DNA of 64,000 nucleotides from Pseudomonas fluorescens HK44. Lineage in GTDB: Bacteria > Pseudomonadota > Gammaproteobacteria > Pseudomonadales > Pseudomonadaceae. The notes beneath the pieces were generated by a model that saw nothing but the letters and a program-made list of their open reading frames with translations, did no database searches and was not told the DNA's origin. The stretch spans positions 186,001 through 250,000 of the forward strand of contig NZ_AFOY02000010.1 in NCBI RefSeq assembly GCF_000217955.3. Direction: 5' to 3'. Below are positions 28,787 to 38,061 of this stretch, in pieces. The translations under genes were made by a program, and so were the position numbers. Numbering within the stretch: the first letter of the stretch is position 1; every line of letters begins with the position of its first letter.

Positions 28787-30292
28787 ATGTGTGGCATCGT
28801 CGGTATCGTCGGTAAGTCGAACGTCAATCAGGCGCTGTATGACGCGCTAACCGTCCTCCAGCACCGCGGCCAGGACGCTGCCGGTATCGTGACCAGCCAT
28901 GATGGCCGGTTATTCCTGCGCAAGGACAACGGTCTGGTTCGTGACGTGTTTCATCAGCGTCACATGCAGCGCCTGGTCGGTCACATGGGCATTGGCCATG
29001 TGCGTTATCCGACCGCGGGCAGCTCGACTTCGGCCGAAGCTCAACCGTTTTACGTCAACTCGCCGTATGGCATCACCCTGGCGCACAACGGTAACCTGAC
29101 CAACGTTGAACAGCTGGCCAAGGAGATTTACGAATCTGACCTGCGCCACGTCAACACCAACTCCGATTCGGAAGTGCTGCTCAACGTGTTCGCTCACGAA
29201 CTGGCCCAGCGCGGCAAGTTGCAGCCAACCGAAGAAGACGTGTTTGCGGCTGTCACTGATGTGCACAACCGTTGCGTGGGTGGTTACGCGGTGGTGGCCA
29301 TGGTGACCGGTTATGGCATCGTCGGTTTCCGTGATCCGCATGGTATCCGTCCGATCGTCTTCGGCCAGCGTCACACCGACGAAGGCGTCGAATACATGAT
29401 CGCCTCCGAAAGCGTTTCCCTGGATGTGCTTGGTTTTACCCTGATTCGCGACCTCGCGCCGGGCGAAGCGGTCTACATCACTGAAGACGGCAAGCTGCAT
29501 ACCCGTCAGTGCGCGACGAACCCATCGCTGACTCCGTGCATCTTCGAACACGTCTACCTGGCGCGTCCGGATTCGATCATCGACGGCGTTTCGGTTTACA
29601 AGGCCCGCCTGCGCATGGGTGAGAAACTTGCCGAGAAGATCCTGCGCGAGCGTCCGGATCACGACATCGACGTGGTCATCCCGATTCCGGATACCAGTCG
29701 CACCGCGGCGCTGGAGCTGGCGAACCACCTGGGTGTGAAGTTCCGCGAAGGCTTCGTGAAGAACCGCTACATCGGCCGGACCTTCATCATGCCGGGCCAG
29801 GCTGCACGGAAAAAATCCGTACGCCAGAAGCTCAACGCCATCGAGCTGGAATTTCGCGGCAAGAACGTGATGCTGGTGGACGACTCGATCGTTCGCGGCA
29901 CCACCTGCAAGCAGATCATCCAGATGGCTCGCGAAGCCGGCGCCAAAAACGTCTACTTCTGCTCGGCAGCGCCAGCCGTGCGTTACCCGAACGTGTACGG
30001 CATCGACATGCCGAGCGCCCACGAGTTGATCGCCCACAATCGTACGACTCAGGACGTGGCTGATCTGATCGGCGCTGATTGGCTCATCTATCAGGACCTG
30101 CCGGACTTGATCGAAGCGGTCGGTGGCGGCAAGATCAAGATCGAGAACTTCGATTGTGCGGTGTTCGACGGCAAGTACGTCACCGGTGACGTCGACGAGG
30201 CTTACCTGAACAAGATCGAGCAGGCACGTAACGATGCCTCCAAGGTCAAGACGCAGGCAGTCAGTGCGATCATCGATCTGTACAACAACTGA
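28787..30292 (+). CDS. purF: Amidophosphoribosyltransferase
   Basis: Commits PRPP to purine synthesis by making phosphoribosylamine. 501 aa from ATG 28787. Cys2 (MCGIVGIVG) becomes the N-terminal glutaminase nucleophile after Met removal, which fixes the start and rules out the TTG three codons upstream. The PRPP-binding loop is [13 protein letters not shown] (about 361-373). It lies in the cvpA-purF-metZ series; a terminator follows. Confidence 0.98.
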   Translation: MCGIVGIVGKSNVNQALYDALTVLQHRGQDAAGIVTSHDGRLFLRKDNGLVRDVFHQRHMQRLVGHMGIGHVRYPTAGSSTSAEAQPFYVNSPYGITLAHNGNLTNVEQLAKEIYESDLRHVNTNSDSEVLLNVFAHELAQRGKLQPTEEDVFAAVTDVHNRCVGGYAVVAMVTGYGIVGFRDPHGIRPIVFGQRHTDEGVEYMIASESVSLDVLGFTLIRDLAPGEAVYITEDGKLHTRQCATNPSLTPCIFEHVYLARPDSIIDGVSVYKARLRMGEKLAEKILRERPDHDIDVVIPIPDTSRTAALELANHLGVKFREGFVKNRYIGRTFIMPGQAARKKSVRQKLNAIELEFRGKNVMLVDDSIVRGTTCKQIIQMAREAGAKNVYFCSAAPAVRYPNVYGIDMPSAHELIAHNRTTQDVADLIGADWLIYQDLPDLIEAVGGGKIKIENFDCAVFDGKYVTGDVDEAYLNKIEQARNDASKVKTQAVSAIIDLYNN

Positions 30293-30298
30293 GTTTCT

Positions 30299-30322
30299 AC
30301 CGGCCCTGAGGGGCCGGTTTTG
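30299..30322 (+). terminator. Terminator after purF
   Basis: ACCGGCCC-TGAG-GGGCCGGTTTT is a perfect stem of seven pairs with a short T run, 7 bases after the purF stop. The short T run may allow read-through to metZ. Confidence 0.75.
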
Positions 30323-30358
30323 TATCTACCAATAAAGAACAAGGCAAGGAGTGACAGC

Positions 30359-31570
30359 ATGAGTCAGGAATGGGATGCCGGTCGGCTGGACAGCGACCTC
30401 GATGGCGTAGCGTTCGATACCCTGGCCGTACGCGCCGGTCAGCACCGCACGCCGGAAGGCGAACACGGTGATCCGATGTTCTTCACTTCAAGCTACGTGT
30501 TCCGTACCGCTGCCGATGCGGCGGCACGCTTCGCTGGCGAAGTGCCGGGCAACGTTTACTCGCGCTACACCAACCCGACCGTTCGTTCGTTCGAAGAGCG
30601 GATTGCTGCTCTTGAAGGTGCCGAGCAGGCCGTGGCGACGGCCACCGGCATGGCAGCAATCCTTGCAGTGGTGATGAGTCTGTGCAGCGCTGGCGATCAT
30701 GTGCTGGTCTCGCGCAGCGTGTTCGGCTCGACCATCAGCCTGTTCGAAAAGTACTTCAAGCGTTTTGGCATCGAGGTCGATTACGTGCCCTTGGCGGAAT
30801 TGTCCGGCTGGGACGCGGCGATCAAGGCCAACACCAAATTGCTGTTCGTCGAATCGCCGTCCAATCCTTTGGCTGAGTTGGTGGACATTGCTGCGTTGTC
30901 GAAAATCGCTCACGCCAAGGGCGCGATGCTGGTGGTCGACAACTGCTTCTGCACGCCAGCCTTGCAGCAGCCGCTGAAGCTCGGTGCGGACGTGGTCGTG
31001 CATTCGGCAACCAAGTTCATCGACGGTCAGGGCCGTTGCATGGGGGGTGTGGTGGCCGGTCGTGGCGAGCAGATGAAAGAAATCGTCGGCTTCCTGCGTA
31101 CTGCCGGGCCGACCTTGAGCCCGTTCAACGCCTGGATCTTCCTCAAGGGTCTGGAAACCTTGAGCCTGCGCATGAAGGCGCACTGCGCCAATGCTCAGCA
31201 GTTGGCCGAGTGGCTGGAGCAGCAGGACGGCATCGAGAAAGTCCATTACGCCGGCCTCAAGAGCCATCCGCAGCATGAGTTGGCTCAGCGCCAGCAGAAG
31301 GGTTTTGGCGCGGTGGTGAGTTTCGAGGTCAAGGGTGGCAAAGAGGGCGCCTGGCGCTTTATCGATGCCACGCGCTTGATTTCGATCACTGCCAATCTCG
31401 GTGACAGCAAGACCACCATTACCCATCCGAGCACCACCTCTCACGGTCGCCTGGCGCCGCAAGAGCGTGAGGCTGCGGGGATTCGCGACAGCTTGATCCG
31501 CATTGCGGTCGGCCTGGAAGATGTGGGTGACCTGCAAGCAGATCTGGCGCGTGGCCTGGCTGCCTTGTGA
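30359..31570 (+). CDS. metZ: O-succinylhomoserine sulfhydrylase
   Basis: PLP enzyme of the Cys/Met metabolism family that makes homocysteine directly from O-succinylhomoserine and sulfide. 403 aa from ATG 30359, with an AAGGAG site. Motifs: [56 protein letters not shown], the PLP lysine Lys219 in [16 protein letters not shown], and [17 protein letters not shown]. Position after purF and the ARFAGE / RYTNPT details fit MetZ of pseudomonads rather than MetB. Its stop overlaps the SDR gene (GTGA). Confidence 0.96.
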   Translation: MSQEWDAGRLDSDLDGVAFDTLAVRAGQHRTPEGEHGDPMFFTSSYVFRTAADAAARFAGEVPGNVYSRYTNPTVRSFEERIAALEGAEQAVATATGMAAILAVVMSLCSAGDHVLVSRSVFGSTISLFEKYFKRFGIEVDYVPLAELSGWDAAIKANTKLLFVESPSNPLAELVDIAALSKIAHAKGAMLVVDNCFCTPALQQPLKLGADVVVHSATKFIDGQGRCMGGVVAGRGEQMKEIVGFLRTAGPTLSPFNAWIFLKGLETLSLRMKAHCANAQQLAEWLEQQDGIEKVHYAGLKSHPQHELAQRQQKGFGAVVSFEVKGGKEGAWRFIDATRLISITANLGDSKTTITHPSTTSHGRLAPQEREAAGIRDSLIRIAVGLEDVGDLQADLARGLAAL

Positions 31571-32343
31571 TCGAGTTGTCCACGCCTGCAAGTGGTACTC
31601 ATGGCCGGGTTGCACTGGTCACTGGTGCTGCGCGCGGCATAGGTCTGGGGATTGCCGCCTGGCTGGTCAGCGAAGGCTGGCGGGTGGTGCTGACCGATCT
31701 GGACAGGGTGCGCGGCTCGAAGGTTGCCGGGGTGCTGGGTGACAACGCCTGCTTCATCGGTATGGACGTGGCCGATGAGCAGCAGGTGGCGCAGGGTGTC
31801 GCCGAGGTGCTCGGGCGGTTCGGTCGCATCGACGCGCTGGTGTGCAATGCGGCCGTCGCCGATCCGCACAACATTACATTGGAAAGCCTCGATCTGGCGT
31901 ACTGGAATCGGGTGTTGGCGGTCAACCTCAGTGGGCCCATGCTGCTGGCCAAGCATTGTGCGCCTTATTTGCGTGCTCACAGCGGCGCCATCGTCAATCT
32001 GGCCTCGACCCGAGCGGCGCAGTCGGAGCCGGATACCGAGGCTTACGCGGCGAGCAAGGGCGGTTTGCTGGCATTGACTCACGCCTTGGCCATCAGCCTG
32101 GGGCCGGAGATTCGGGTCAATGCGGTCAGCCCCGGCTGGATCGATACGCGTGATCCGGCGGCGCGGCGTGCCGAACCGCTGAGCGATGCAGATCATGCTC
32201 AGCATCCGGCGGGGAGGGTAGGGAACGTCGAGGATGTGGCGGCGATGGTGGCCTGGCTGCTGTCGAAGAATGCCGGGTTTGTCACGGGCCAGGAGTTTGT
32301 GGTCGATGGCGGCATGACCAAGAAAATGATTTATAGCGATTAA
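31567..32343 (+). CDS. Short-chain dehydrogenase/reductase
   Basis: 258-aa NAD(P)-dependent oxidoreductase of the classical SDR family. Cofactor loop [13 protein letters not shown] (from residue 18), NAG-equivalent CNAAVADP, Ser in IVNLASTRA, and active-site Tyr160/Lys164 in YAASKGG. The acidic residue after the second strand (LTDLDR) suggests NAD preference. The GTG start overlaps the metZ stop, so the two are translationally coupled. The substrate is unknown. Confidence 0.92.
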   Translation: MIELSTPASGTHGRVALVTGAARGIGLGIAAWLVSEGWRVVLTDLDRVRGSKVAGVLGDNACFIGMDVADEQQVAQGVAEVLGRFGRIDALVCNAAVADPHNITLESLDLAYWNRVLAVNLSGPMLLAKHCAPYLRAHSGAIVNLASTRAAQSEPDTEAYAASKGGLLALTHALAISLGPEIRVNAVSPGWIDTRDPAARRAEPLSDADHAQHPAGRVGNVEDVAAMVAWLLSKNAGFVTGQEFVVDGGMTKKMIYSD

Positions 32344-32452
32344 CCGGGGTGCCGGGGCATGGCTGGAGACGGCTTGAGGTTGGGGGTGTCACAGATTGGT
32401 GCCCGGGAGATGACATGATTTTGTCTTTTTCAGAAAAACTTCAAGCAGGCTA

Positions 32453-32481
32453 TTGACTTAGCTTCGGTATCTGCGTAAATT
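32453..32481 (+). promoter_or_regulatory. Promoter of the tRNA-Val/tRNA-Asp cluster
   Basis: -35 TTGACT (32453-32458), a 17-base spacer and -10 TAAATT (32476-32481) lie 21 bases upstream of tRNA-Val, with a GC-rich segment after the -10. Confidence 0.65.
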
Positions 32482-32502
32482 TCGCGGCCTCAGAGAAGCA
32501 AA

Positions 32503-32578
32503 GGGTGATTAGCTCAGCTGGGAGAGCGTCTGCCTTACAAGCAGAATGTCGGCGGTTCGATCCCGTCATCACCCACCA
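32503..32578 (+). tRNA. tRNA-Val(TAC)
   Basis: 76 nt with CCA. Acceptor GGGTGAT pairs with ATCACCC. The loop CTTACAA between TCTGC and GCAGA gives anticodon TAC. Confidence 0.98.
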
Positions 32579-32632
32579 CTTCTTGAGTCTTGCGAAAGCA
32601 GGAAGGAAGCTGTAAAAAGCCTCCACCGACGC

Positions 32633-32709
32633 GCAGCGGTAGTTCAGTCGGTTAGAATACCGGCCTGTCACGCCGGGGGTCGCGGGTTCGAGTCCCGTCC
32701 GCTGCGCCA
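32633..32709 (+). tRNA. tRNA-Asp(GTC), copy 1
   Basis: 77 nt with CCA. Acceptor GCAGCGG pairs with CCGCTGC. The loop CTGTCAC gives anticodon GTC. Confidence 0.98.
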
Positions 32710-32801
32710 TATTTCCAGATCGGGTTTTCCCGGTTTGAGATTGAAAAGCCTCAGCTCTTCAATCCGACAAAGGTTCACACAGACGCAAGTCTGAGCGATA
32801 C

Positions 32802-32878
32802 GCAGCGGTAGTTCAGTCGGTTAGAATACCGGCCTGTCACGCCGGGGGTCGCGGGTTCGAGTCCCGTCCGCTGCGCCA
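32802..32878 (+). tRNA. tRNA-Asp(GTC), copy 2
   Basis: Identical to the copy at 32633-32709. The spacer between the two copies is not obviously duplicated. Confidence 0.98.
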
Positions 32879-32948
32879 TATCTGCCTCAAGGCCCACTGA
32901 ACGCCTTGAAGCTACGAAGAGAGCCACTGGCTACTTCGAGTCGATAGC

Positions 32949-32979
32949 AAAAACCCTGGTCGAAAGACCGGGGTTTTTT
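32949..32979 (+). terminator. Terminator of the tRNA-Val/tRNA-Asp cluster
   Basis: AAAAACCCTGGTC-GAAA-GACCGGGGTTTTTT is a GAAA-capped hairpin with a strong T run. Confidence 0.92.
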
Positions 32980-33020
32980 GTTTGTGGAATTTGGAATCCG
33001 AATGTTGGCTCCCACCATGC

Positions 33021-33087
33021 GTAGGAGCCAAGCTTGCTCGCGATAGCTATTTCAATGACGCCATCGCCGGCAAGCCGTGCTCCTACA
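33021..33087. repeat. Inverted REP doublet downstream of the tRNA cluster
   Basis: GTAGGAGCCAAGCTTGCTCG followed by CGAT and CGCCATCGCCGGCAAGCC followed by GTGCTCCTAC are inverted copies around a short spacer. They belong to the same class as the doublets at 14963 and 18271. Confidence 0.88.
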
Positions 33088-33104
33088 GGTGTGCTGGCAT
33101 TCAA

Positions 33105-34388
33105 TCAGAAATCGAACTTGTCTCGCAGGCCGTAATACCAGGCGCCCAGTGCGGCAAACGGAGTGCGCAACAACTGGCCGCCGGGGAAAGGGTAGTGCGG
33201 CAGGTCGGCAAAGGCATCAAAGCGCTCTGCCTGACCGCGCAAGGCTTCGGCCAGGACTTTGCCTGCCAGATGCGTGTAGGTCACGCCATGGCCGCTACAG
33301 CCCTGGGAGTAATAGATGTTGTCGCCCAGGCGTCCGACCTGCGGCAAGCGCGACAAGGTCAGCAGGAAATTGCCGGTCCAGGCGTAATCGATCTTCACAT
33401 CCTTGAGCTGCGGGAAGGCCTTGAGCATCTTCGGTCGAATAATCGCTTCGATGTTGGCCGGATCCCGGGCGCCGTACACCACGCCGCCACCGAAGATCAG
33501 GCGCTTGTCGCCAGAAAGGCGATAGTAGTCGAGCAAGTAGTTGCAGTCCTCGACACAGTAATCCTGAGGCAACAGGCTCTTTGCCAGCTCTTCGCTCAAG
33601 GGTTCGGTGGTGATCACCTGAGTGCCGCACGGCATTGATTTGGCGGCCAGCTCCGGAACCAGATTACCCAGGTAGGCGTTGCCGGCGACGATGATGAACC
33701 TGGCCCTGACCTTGCCTTGAGGCGTATGCACCACCGGGTTGGCGCCACGCTCGATGCGTACGGCGGGTGACTGTTCGTAAATCGTCCCGCCCAGCGATTC
33801 GACGGCCGCAGCTTCACCCAGTGCCAGGTTGAGCGGGTGGATGTGGCCGCCACTCATGTCGAGCATGCCGCCCACGTATTGATCACAGGCGACGACTTCG
33901 CGAATGCGGCGCTTGTCCAGGAGTTCCAGCTGAGTGTGGCCGTAGCGCTCCCACAGGCGCTTCTGCGACTCCAGATGGCCCATTTGCTTGTGGGTGATGG
34001 CTGCAAACACGCCACCGTCTTTCAGGTCGCACTGGATCTGGTATCTGGCCACGCGGTCGCGAATGATCTTGCCGCCTTCAAACGCCATTTGACCGAGCAT
34101 TTGCGCTTGCTTGGGGCCAACGCTGCGTTCGATCACATCGATATCGCGGCTGTAACTGTTAACGATCTGGCCACCGTTGCGACCCGAGGCGCCGAAGCCG
34201 ACTTTGGCAGCCTCCAGGACTGTCACCCGAAACCCGCTCTCCAGCAAAAACAGTGCGCTGGACAGGCCGGTATAGCCCGCACCAATAACGCAGACATCGG
34301 TCTCTACGTCATCCCGTAGCGTTGGGCGCAACGGGGCGGCGTTGGCCGACGCGGCGTAATAGGATTCCGGATAAGGGATGTTCGCCAT
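33105..34388 (-). CDS. FAD-dependent amine oxidoreductase (PuuB/DadA-like)
   Basis: 427-aa flavoprotein of the DAO family. The dinucleotide-binding fold VCVIGAGYTGLSSALFLLES (about 32-51) is followed by GASGRNGGQIVNSYSRD, which is typical of gamma-glutamylputrescine oxidoreductases. The C-terminal part has YYSQGCSGHGVTYTHLAGKV, the second FAD contact. It most resembles PuuB-type polyamine-catabolic oxidases, but no other puu gene is adjacent, so the substrate is unsettled. The gene is transcribed alone, towards a REP doublet. Confidence 0.9.
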   Translation of the reverse strand: MANIPYPESYYAASANAAPLRPTLRDDVETDVCVIGAGYTGLSSALFLLESGFRVTVLEAAKVGFGASGRNGGQIVNSYSRDIDVIERSVGPKQAQMLGQMAFEGGKIIRDRVARYQIQCDLKDGGVFAAITHKQMGHLESQKRLWERYGHTQLELLDKRRIREVVACDQYVGGMLDMSGGHIHPLNLALGEAAAVESLGGTIYEQSPAVRIERGANPVVHTPQGKVRARFIIVAGNAYLGNLVPELAAKSMPCGTQVITTEPLSEELAKSLLPQDYCVEDCNYLLDYYRLSGDKRLIFGGGVVYGARDPANIEAIIRPKMLKAFPQLKDVKIDYAWTGNFLLTLSRLPQVGRLGDNIYYSQGCSGHGVTYTHLAGKVLAEALRGQAERFDAFADLPHYPFPGGQLLRTPFAALGAWYYGLRDKFDF

Positions 34389-34531
34389 CCTGTAACCTCT
34401 GTTTAATATATTTTACGATTGCTCCGATCCTACCTGAGTTAAAAATCGACTGCCAGCTACCCGGAATATCTTCTTTGCTGTACCAAAATTAAATATTTTG
34501 CATATTCATAGGGTTAGGTGAAAAAAAGGTG

Positions 34532-34559
34532 TTGACACCCCTCCGGAATTCCGTAGAAT
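34532..34559 (+). promoter_or_regulatory. Promoter of tRNA-Val(GAC)
   Basis: -35 TTGACA (34532-34537), a 16-base spacer and -10 TAGAAT (34554-34559), followed by a GCCGCC discriminator, lie 13 bases upstream of the tRNA. Confidence 0.75.
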
Positions 34560-34572
34560 GCCGCCTCACAGC

Positions 34573-34649
34573 AGGCACGTAGCTCAGTTGGTTAGAGCAC
34601 CACCTTGACATGGTGGGGGTCGTTGGTTCGAGTCCAATCGCGCCTACCA
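34573..34649 (+). tRNA. tRNA-Val(GAC) with an A-C mismatch in the acceptor stem
   Basis: 77 nt with CCA. The loop TTGACAT between CCACC and GGTGG gives anticodon GAC. Acceptor 5' strand AGGCACG faces CGCGCCT, so six pairs form but the fifth is A34577 opposite C34641. All other stems are intact, and a good promoter and terminator flank it, so it is probably expressed. Confidence 0.95.
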
Positions 34650-34680
34650 AACAAAATCCGCTCTGCTGGGCGGTCTAGAA

Positions 34681-34710
34681 GGGCTCACCGAAAGGTGGGC
34701 CCTTTTTTGT
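34681..34710 (+). terminator. Terminator after tRNA-Val(GAC)
   Basis: GGGCTCACC-GAAA-GGTGGGCCC with a T run; GAAA-capped stem with one T-G pair. Confidence 0.92.
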
Positions 34711-34884
34711 TGTCTGTGATTTTTCAAATTTTTTGAAAAACCCCCACCGCGATACACCTTCAAGTCAGCATTTGCCTTCGCAAATGTCTGAGTTCGAAGC
34801 GTTCAAGGGGGTAGCATAAGAGTCGCAAGCGAGGCGAATACACTGGATTGAAAAGGGCCTTATGAAGGTACCGGGGGTGGCAGC

Positions 34885-35607
34885 ATGACCCAGGTTCAGC
34901 GTTTCACAATCAACACCGCGGGCCGCGACTTTGCCGTGGGTGATATTCACGGCCATTTCACCCGGCTTCAGGCAGCACTTGATGCCGCCGGCTTCAACCC
35001 CGCAACCGATCGGCTCTTCAGTGTTGGCGATATGGTTGACCGCGGCCCCGAATCTACCGACGTTGACGTGTGGCTGGCCAAGCCGTGGTTCTTTGCCGTG
35101 CAGGGCAATCATGAGCAAATGGCGGTCGATGGCCATCGGCTCAGCCATAAAGGCCAGGCCAGTTACCTGCACATAATCAACGGTGGTGCCTGGCTGTACG
35201 GTCTGTCCAGCGCTGAGCAAGCCTTCTATGTCGATCTGTTCGCCGAGCTGCCTATCGCAATTGAAGTAATGACGCCCATGGGGCCGGTGGGACTCGTGCA
35301 TGCTGATTGCCCGTTCGATGATTGGGCGCAAATGCTTGGCGCCCTTGAGCGGGAGCAAGGCTCGATGCGGCGTAGTGTTCAAACGATCTGCCAGTGGTCC
35401 CGTTCGCGCATTACCAGCGAAAACGCTACTGGCGTCAGGGGCATCAGGGCCGTGATCGTCGGCCACACGGTGGTCCTTCAGCCGACCGTGCTGGGCAACG
35501 TCTACCACATCGACACTGGCGGCTGGATGGGCGGCCATTTCACGCTGATTGATCTGGCCACTCTCGAGTGCTTGCCGTCGGTCAATCCAGAAGTGCGCAG
35601 CCGGTGA
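34885..35607 (+). CDS. Metallophosphoesterase, PPP (phage-lambda-type) family
   Basis: 240-aa calcineurin-like phosphoesterase of the bacterial Ser/Thr phosphatase type. All metal motifs are present in order: GDIHG (19-23), GDMVDRGPES (about 48) and GNHEQM (about 73), with a later VHAD and GHT histidine pair (LVHADCPFD, VIVGHTVV). These are the PrpA/lambda-PP signatures. Substrates could be phosphoproteins or Ap4A-like nucleotides. It lies alone after a tRNA gene in a variable stretch. Confidence 0.9.
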   Translation: MTQVQRFTINTAGRDFAVGDIHGHFTRLQAALDAAGFNPATDRLFSVGDMVDRGPESTDVDVWLAKPWFFAVQGNHEQMAVDGHRLSHKGQASYLHIINGGAWLYGLSSAEQAFYVDLFAELPIAIEVMTPMGPVGLVHADCPFDDWAQMLGALEREQGSMRRSVQTICQWSRSRITSENATGVRGIRAVIVGHTVVLQPTVLGNVYHIDTGGWMGGHFTLIDLATLECLPSVNPEVRSR

Positions 35608-35623
35608 GTGGGTTGCGGGTAGC

Positions 35624-35806
35624 TCAGGAGGTTGTGTACTCGAGATACAGCCTTTCGAGCGCCTCTTGGTACTTGTCTCCGGTTAAAGACTTTTTCAGGG
35701 CTTCCACGACTTCGAGTGCTGAAGCTGCAGCCAGGGCTTCGTTATCTCCCCGGCTTGCGGCGCGCAGTCGTGCTGCTGCAATGATCGCGTCTTCAGTCGT
35801 TTGCAT
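35624..35806 (-). CDS. Small hypothetical protein (60 aa)
   Basis: A short Ala/Leu/Glu-rich helical protein, MQTTEDAIIAAARLRAASRG and onward, ending LERLYLEYTTS. A CGAGGG site precedes the ATG at 9-base spacing. It runs opposite to its neighbours. No domain is recognised. Composition and the ribosome site favour a real gene. Confidence 0.6.
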   Translation of the reverse strand: MQTTEDAIIAAARLRAASRGDNEALAAASALEVVEALKKSLTGDKYQEALERLYLEYTTS

Positions 35807-36010
35807 GGTGTTGCCCTCGAAGGGCTCGGTCTCACTGATGCCGACAATCCACCATTAATTCTACCCCCGGGGTATGCCATGACAACCAGGCTGCCTGCCT
35901 GGATCGAGCTACGGTTGTTGGGGTGGCGTGCGCCGACTGCCAACTCAAGCGCGGCATGTGCGCGGTTCGAGCGTAAAATAGCTGGGCTACCTCATCAAAA
36001 GGAGCCGAAT

Positions 36011-36211
36011 ATGAATGCCGACCAAATGAACAAACGGACGGCTGGAGAAAGAGTCGTTTGGGATCAGTATTTTTGTGCTGCGCTGATAGCCGAAAGCAAT
36101 CTCACTGCGCCAACGGTAGGGGGGCCGAAGTCGAGTCACGATGAGTGGCAGAATCTATTGGTCGACAGGGCCAAAGTTCTTGCTGACAAGATGATGGAGC
36201 ACCGGCAGTAA
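36011..36211 (+). CDS. Small hypothetical protein (66 aa)
   Basis: MNADQMNKRTAGERVVWDQY starts at ATG 36011 with an AAAGGAG site. It is acidic/polar and soluble with no recognised domain. An earlier in-frame start near 35801 was rejected because the added part has poor composition. A terminator hairpin follows directly, which supports a genuine short transcription unit. Confidence 0.6.
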   Translation: MNADQMNKRTAGERVVWDQYFCAALIAESNLTAPTVGGPKSSHDEWQNLLVDRAKVLADKMMEHRQ

Positions 36212-36215
36212 ACTG

Positions 36216-36241
36216 AGCCCAGCCATCGCGCTGGGCTCTTC
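36216..36241 (+). terminator. Hairpin after the 66-aa gene
   Basis: GAGCCCAG-CCATCGCG-CTGGGCTC is a perfect 8-base stem just after the stop. The T run is weak (TTCACA). Confidence 0.65.
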
Positions 36242-36450
36242 ACATGTGTCGGATAACGACCATCGCACAGGCGAAAAAAAACCCGCAGGTGGGCGGGCTT
36301 TTGATCGATGGGGGCGTTGATCCTTCAACGGTTGCAAGTGTGCTCTGTGGCTCAAACCCAATCAACTGAATGGCGACGAAACACCGGAATAATACAGAGT
36401 GGCGTACCCGTTTGATCGCGGCCAATTGAAGGTGAGGGCAAGATGCTCGT

Positions 36451-36475
36451 TTGTCTTGTCTTGTCTTGTCTTGTC
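36451..36475 (+). repeat. Pentanucleotide simple repeat (TTGTC)x5
   Basis: Five uninterrupted copies of TTGTC lie 76 bases upstream of the DUF2214 membrane-protein start. A GCGAG repeat follows at once (GCGAAGCGAGGCGAGGCG). A 5-base unit can slip in replication, changing promoter spacing or leader length. Confidence 0.9.
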
Positions 36476-36550
36476 TGCGAAGCGAGGCGAGGCGTTTTGG
36501 ACTACTACTGACAGGCCGATTATTTTTCGTCTTGAATGGGGAGCAATTCG

Positions 36551-37006
36551 ATGCTGGTTCACTGGTTTCTCGCCGCGGTCCATCTTTTGGCTTATGGCCT
36601 GGCGCTCTGGGGTGTTCTGACGCGTGGCATGGCTTTTCGTCGAGTAGGCGCGGAGGGTGCGGGGGCTCGTAGTGTTTTGCTGGCAGATAACGTTTGGGGC
36701 GTCTGTGCATTGACTCTTCTGGTTACCGGCGGGATTCGTGCCTTTGGCGGGTACGAAAAGGGGGCGGGCTATTACCTGCATCAACCGCTGTTCCATCTGA
36801 AAATGACTCTATTCGTCATCATCCTGCTGCTCGAGATTGCACCGATGGTGGCCTTGATCAAATGGCGGATCGCGTTGAGTCGAGGTGCACCGATTGATAT
36901 CGCGCGGGTCCGTCTCTTTGCGCGGATCAGTCATATCGAGGCGCTGTTGATTATCTTGATGGTCGTGGCTGCGACAGGCATGGCGCGAGGAGTGACGTTT
37001 GGATAG
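36551..37006 (+). CDS. DUF2214-family integral membrane protein
   Basis: 151 aa with four predicted membrane helices (MLVHWFLAAVHLLAYGLALW; VCALTLLVTGGIRAF; MTLFVIILLLEIAPMVALI; IEALLIILMVVAATGMARG). The motif ADNVWG...TGG-R-FGGYEKG-YYL is characteristic of DUF2214. Function is unknown. The ATG at 36551 has a GGGGAG site; an in-frame ATG at 36536 has none. The (TTGTC)5 repeat lies in its presumed promoter or leader. Confidence 0.85.
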   Translation: MLVHWFLAAVHLLAYGLALWGVLTRGMAFRRVGAEGAGARSVLLADNVWGVCALTLLVTGGIRAFGGYEKGAGYYLHQPLFHLKMTLFVIILLLEIAPMVALIKWRIALSRGAPIDIARVRLFARISHIEALLIILMVVAATGMARGVTFG

Positions 37007-37235
37007 TCGGCTAACGTTGCTGCGCTATGGATTGGAGTGTCCAGGCCGGCTGTGAGGTTTTCACTGGGCTGAATCCGAATCGTCTGACAGTAAGGCTCAT
37101 GGCGATGTCGTTAGTATCGGCATCACCGGCAGGGTGTCGGTGCTGCGCCGTTGTCATGGGGGAAGGCGGGGCGCGTAGAATCTTTAGCCAGCCGTTGCCG
37201 TGAGAGAAAGGGCTGGCTACTGATTGCTGACGGGC

Positions 37236-37430
37236 TCAGGGGGTTTCGCGCTTGTCCGGCGCAGTAAGACCCGCCTGAATACGTTGGTAGATTTCTTCGC
37301 GATGCACCGCAACGTCTTTCGGGGCATTAATGCCGATTCTGACCTGCTGGCCGCTAACGCCCAGAATAGTGATGGTAATGTCATCACCGATGTTTATGCT
37401 TTCACCGACTTTGCGGGTGAGTATCAGCAT
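37236..37430 (-). CDS. rsmE: CsrA/RsmE-type RNA-binding translational regulator
   Basis: Homodimeric RNA-binding protein that blocks ribosome sites containing GGA motifs. 64 aa starting [20 protein letters not shown]. The RNA-contact residues (Leu4-Thr5-Arg6 and [12 protein letters not shown] with Arg44) are present. The Lys-Val-Gly start and the TAPDKRETP tail resemble RsmE rather than RsmA of fluorescent pseudomonads, which is from memory of family sequences. An AAGGAGAAG site precedes the ATG. RsmE acts in the Gac/Rsm network that controls secondary metabolism. Confidence 0.88.
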
Positions 37431-37679
37431 GATCTTCTCCTTGATAGCTTTGTAGGGCACCTGACTCAGACAATGCAGATGTCGGTAGTACCTATAGATT
37501 AGTGCGAAGTGTCACGGTTTGGGTGCCTCTTTCTGACGTGCAGACGCTGCATTAATTCCCAAGGTGCGACTATACAGAGGCGAGAAACATCATTCTCGTT
37601 GTTTTGAGGCCTGTTTACCGGGTCGCGGGGCATTCCCGGGTGATAAAATCCTGGCTTTTGGCATTCAGAGGGGAAGGTT

Positions 37680-38045
37680 GTGCGCAAAATGGCGTTGGTG
37701 GTCGCGGTATTGGTGTTGACCGGATGTGGTCAGGAAAAGGCCGGGGAGTCGAAAAAACCTCAGGCGCCGGTTGTTTCTGCGCCGGCTGTCGCTGCTGCCC
37801 CGCAATGGGATGTTCTGGTTCAGGGCGAGACCGTGCAGGCGATCAGCGATCTCACTGGCTGGCTGATCGAGCACAGTTTTGTTTCCTACGTGGTCACGCA
37901 AGACGGCAAACAGCGCGTGCTGGTCGGGCCGTTCAACTCAAAAGCCGAAGCCGAGGCAAGGCAGGTCGAGCTGACCGCAGCCCTGGCCAAGGCGAAGAAG
38001 ATGAATATCGAATCAATGGTCGTTGAGCACAGCGCGGCTCAATAA
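37680..38045 (+). CDS. SPOR-domain lipoprotein
   Basis: 121 aa. The N-terminus MRKMALVVAVLVLTGCGQ is a lipoprotein signal with the lipobox LTGC, then a short Pro/Ala linker and a SPOR-like domain (VQAISDLTGWLIEHSFVSYV, KQRVLVGPFNSKAEAEARQV). It probably sits in the outer membrane and touches septal peptidoglycan. The start is the GTG at 37680 after GGGGAAGG; an internal ATG at 37689 is possible. It converges with endA. Confidence 0.85.
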   Translation: MRKMALVVAVLVLTGCGQEKAGESKKPQAPVVSAPAVAAAPQWDVLVQGETVQAISDLTGWLIEHSFVSYVVTQDGKQRVLVGPFNSKAEAEARQVELTAALAKAKKMNIESMVVEHSAAQ

Positions 38046-38061
38046 CTGATTCTGGTGCCTG

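Larger units (their letters stand above)
36212..36550. other. 339-base gap with terminator and pentanucleotide repeat
   Basis: The gap holds the hairpin at 36216-36241, a second A-rich/GC stretch (AAAAAAAACCCGCAGGTGGG) and five perfect TTGTC repeats at 36451-36475. No convincing gene is seen; short open frames here lack ribosome sites. Confidence 0.7.

Noticed and set aside
30299..30358. Possible riboswitch in front of metZ
   Set aside because: The gap of about 60 bases holds only a terminator hairpin and ribosome site; too short for a SAM riboswitch.
36399..36672. Short plus-strand frames running through the TTGTC repeat
   Set aside because: They exist only because the 5-base repeat keeps frames open; Ser/Leu/Val-Cys low-complexity products.
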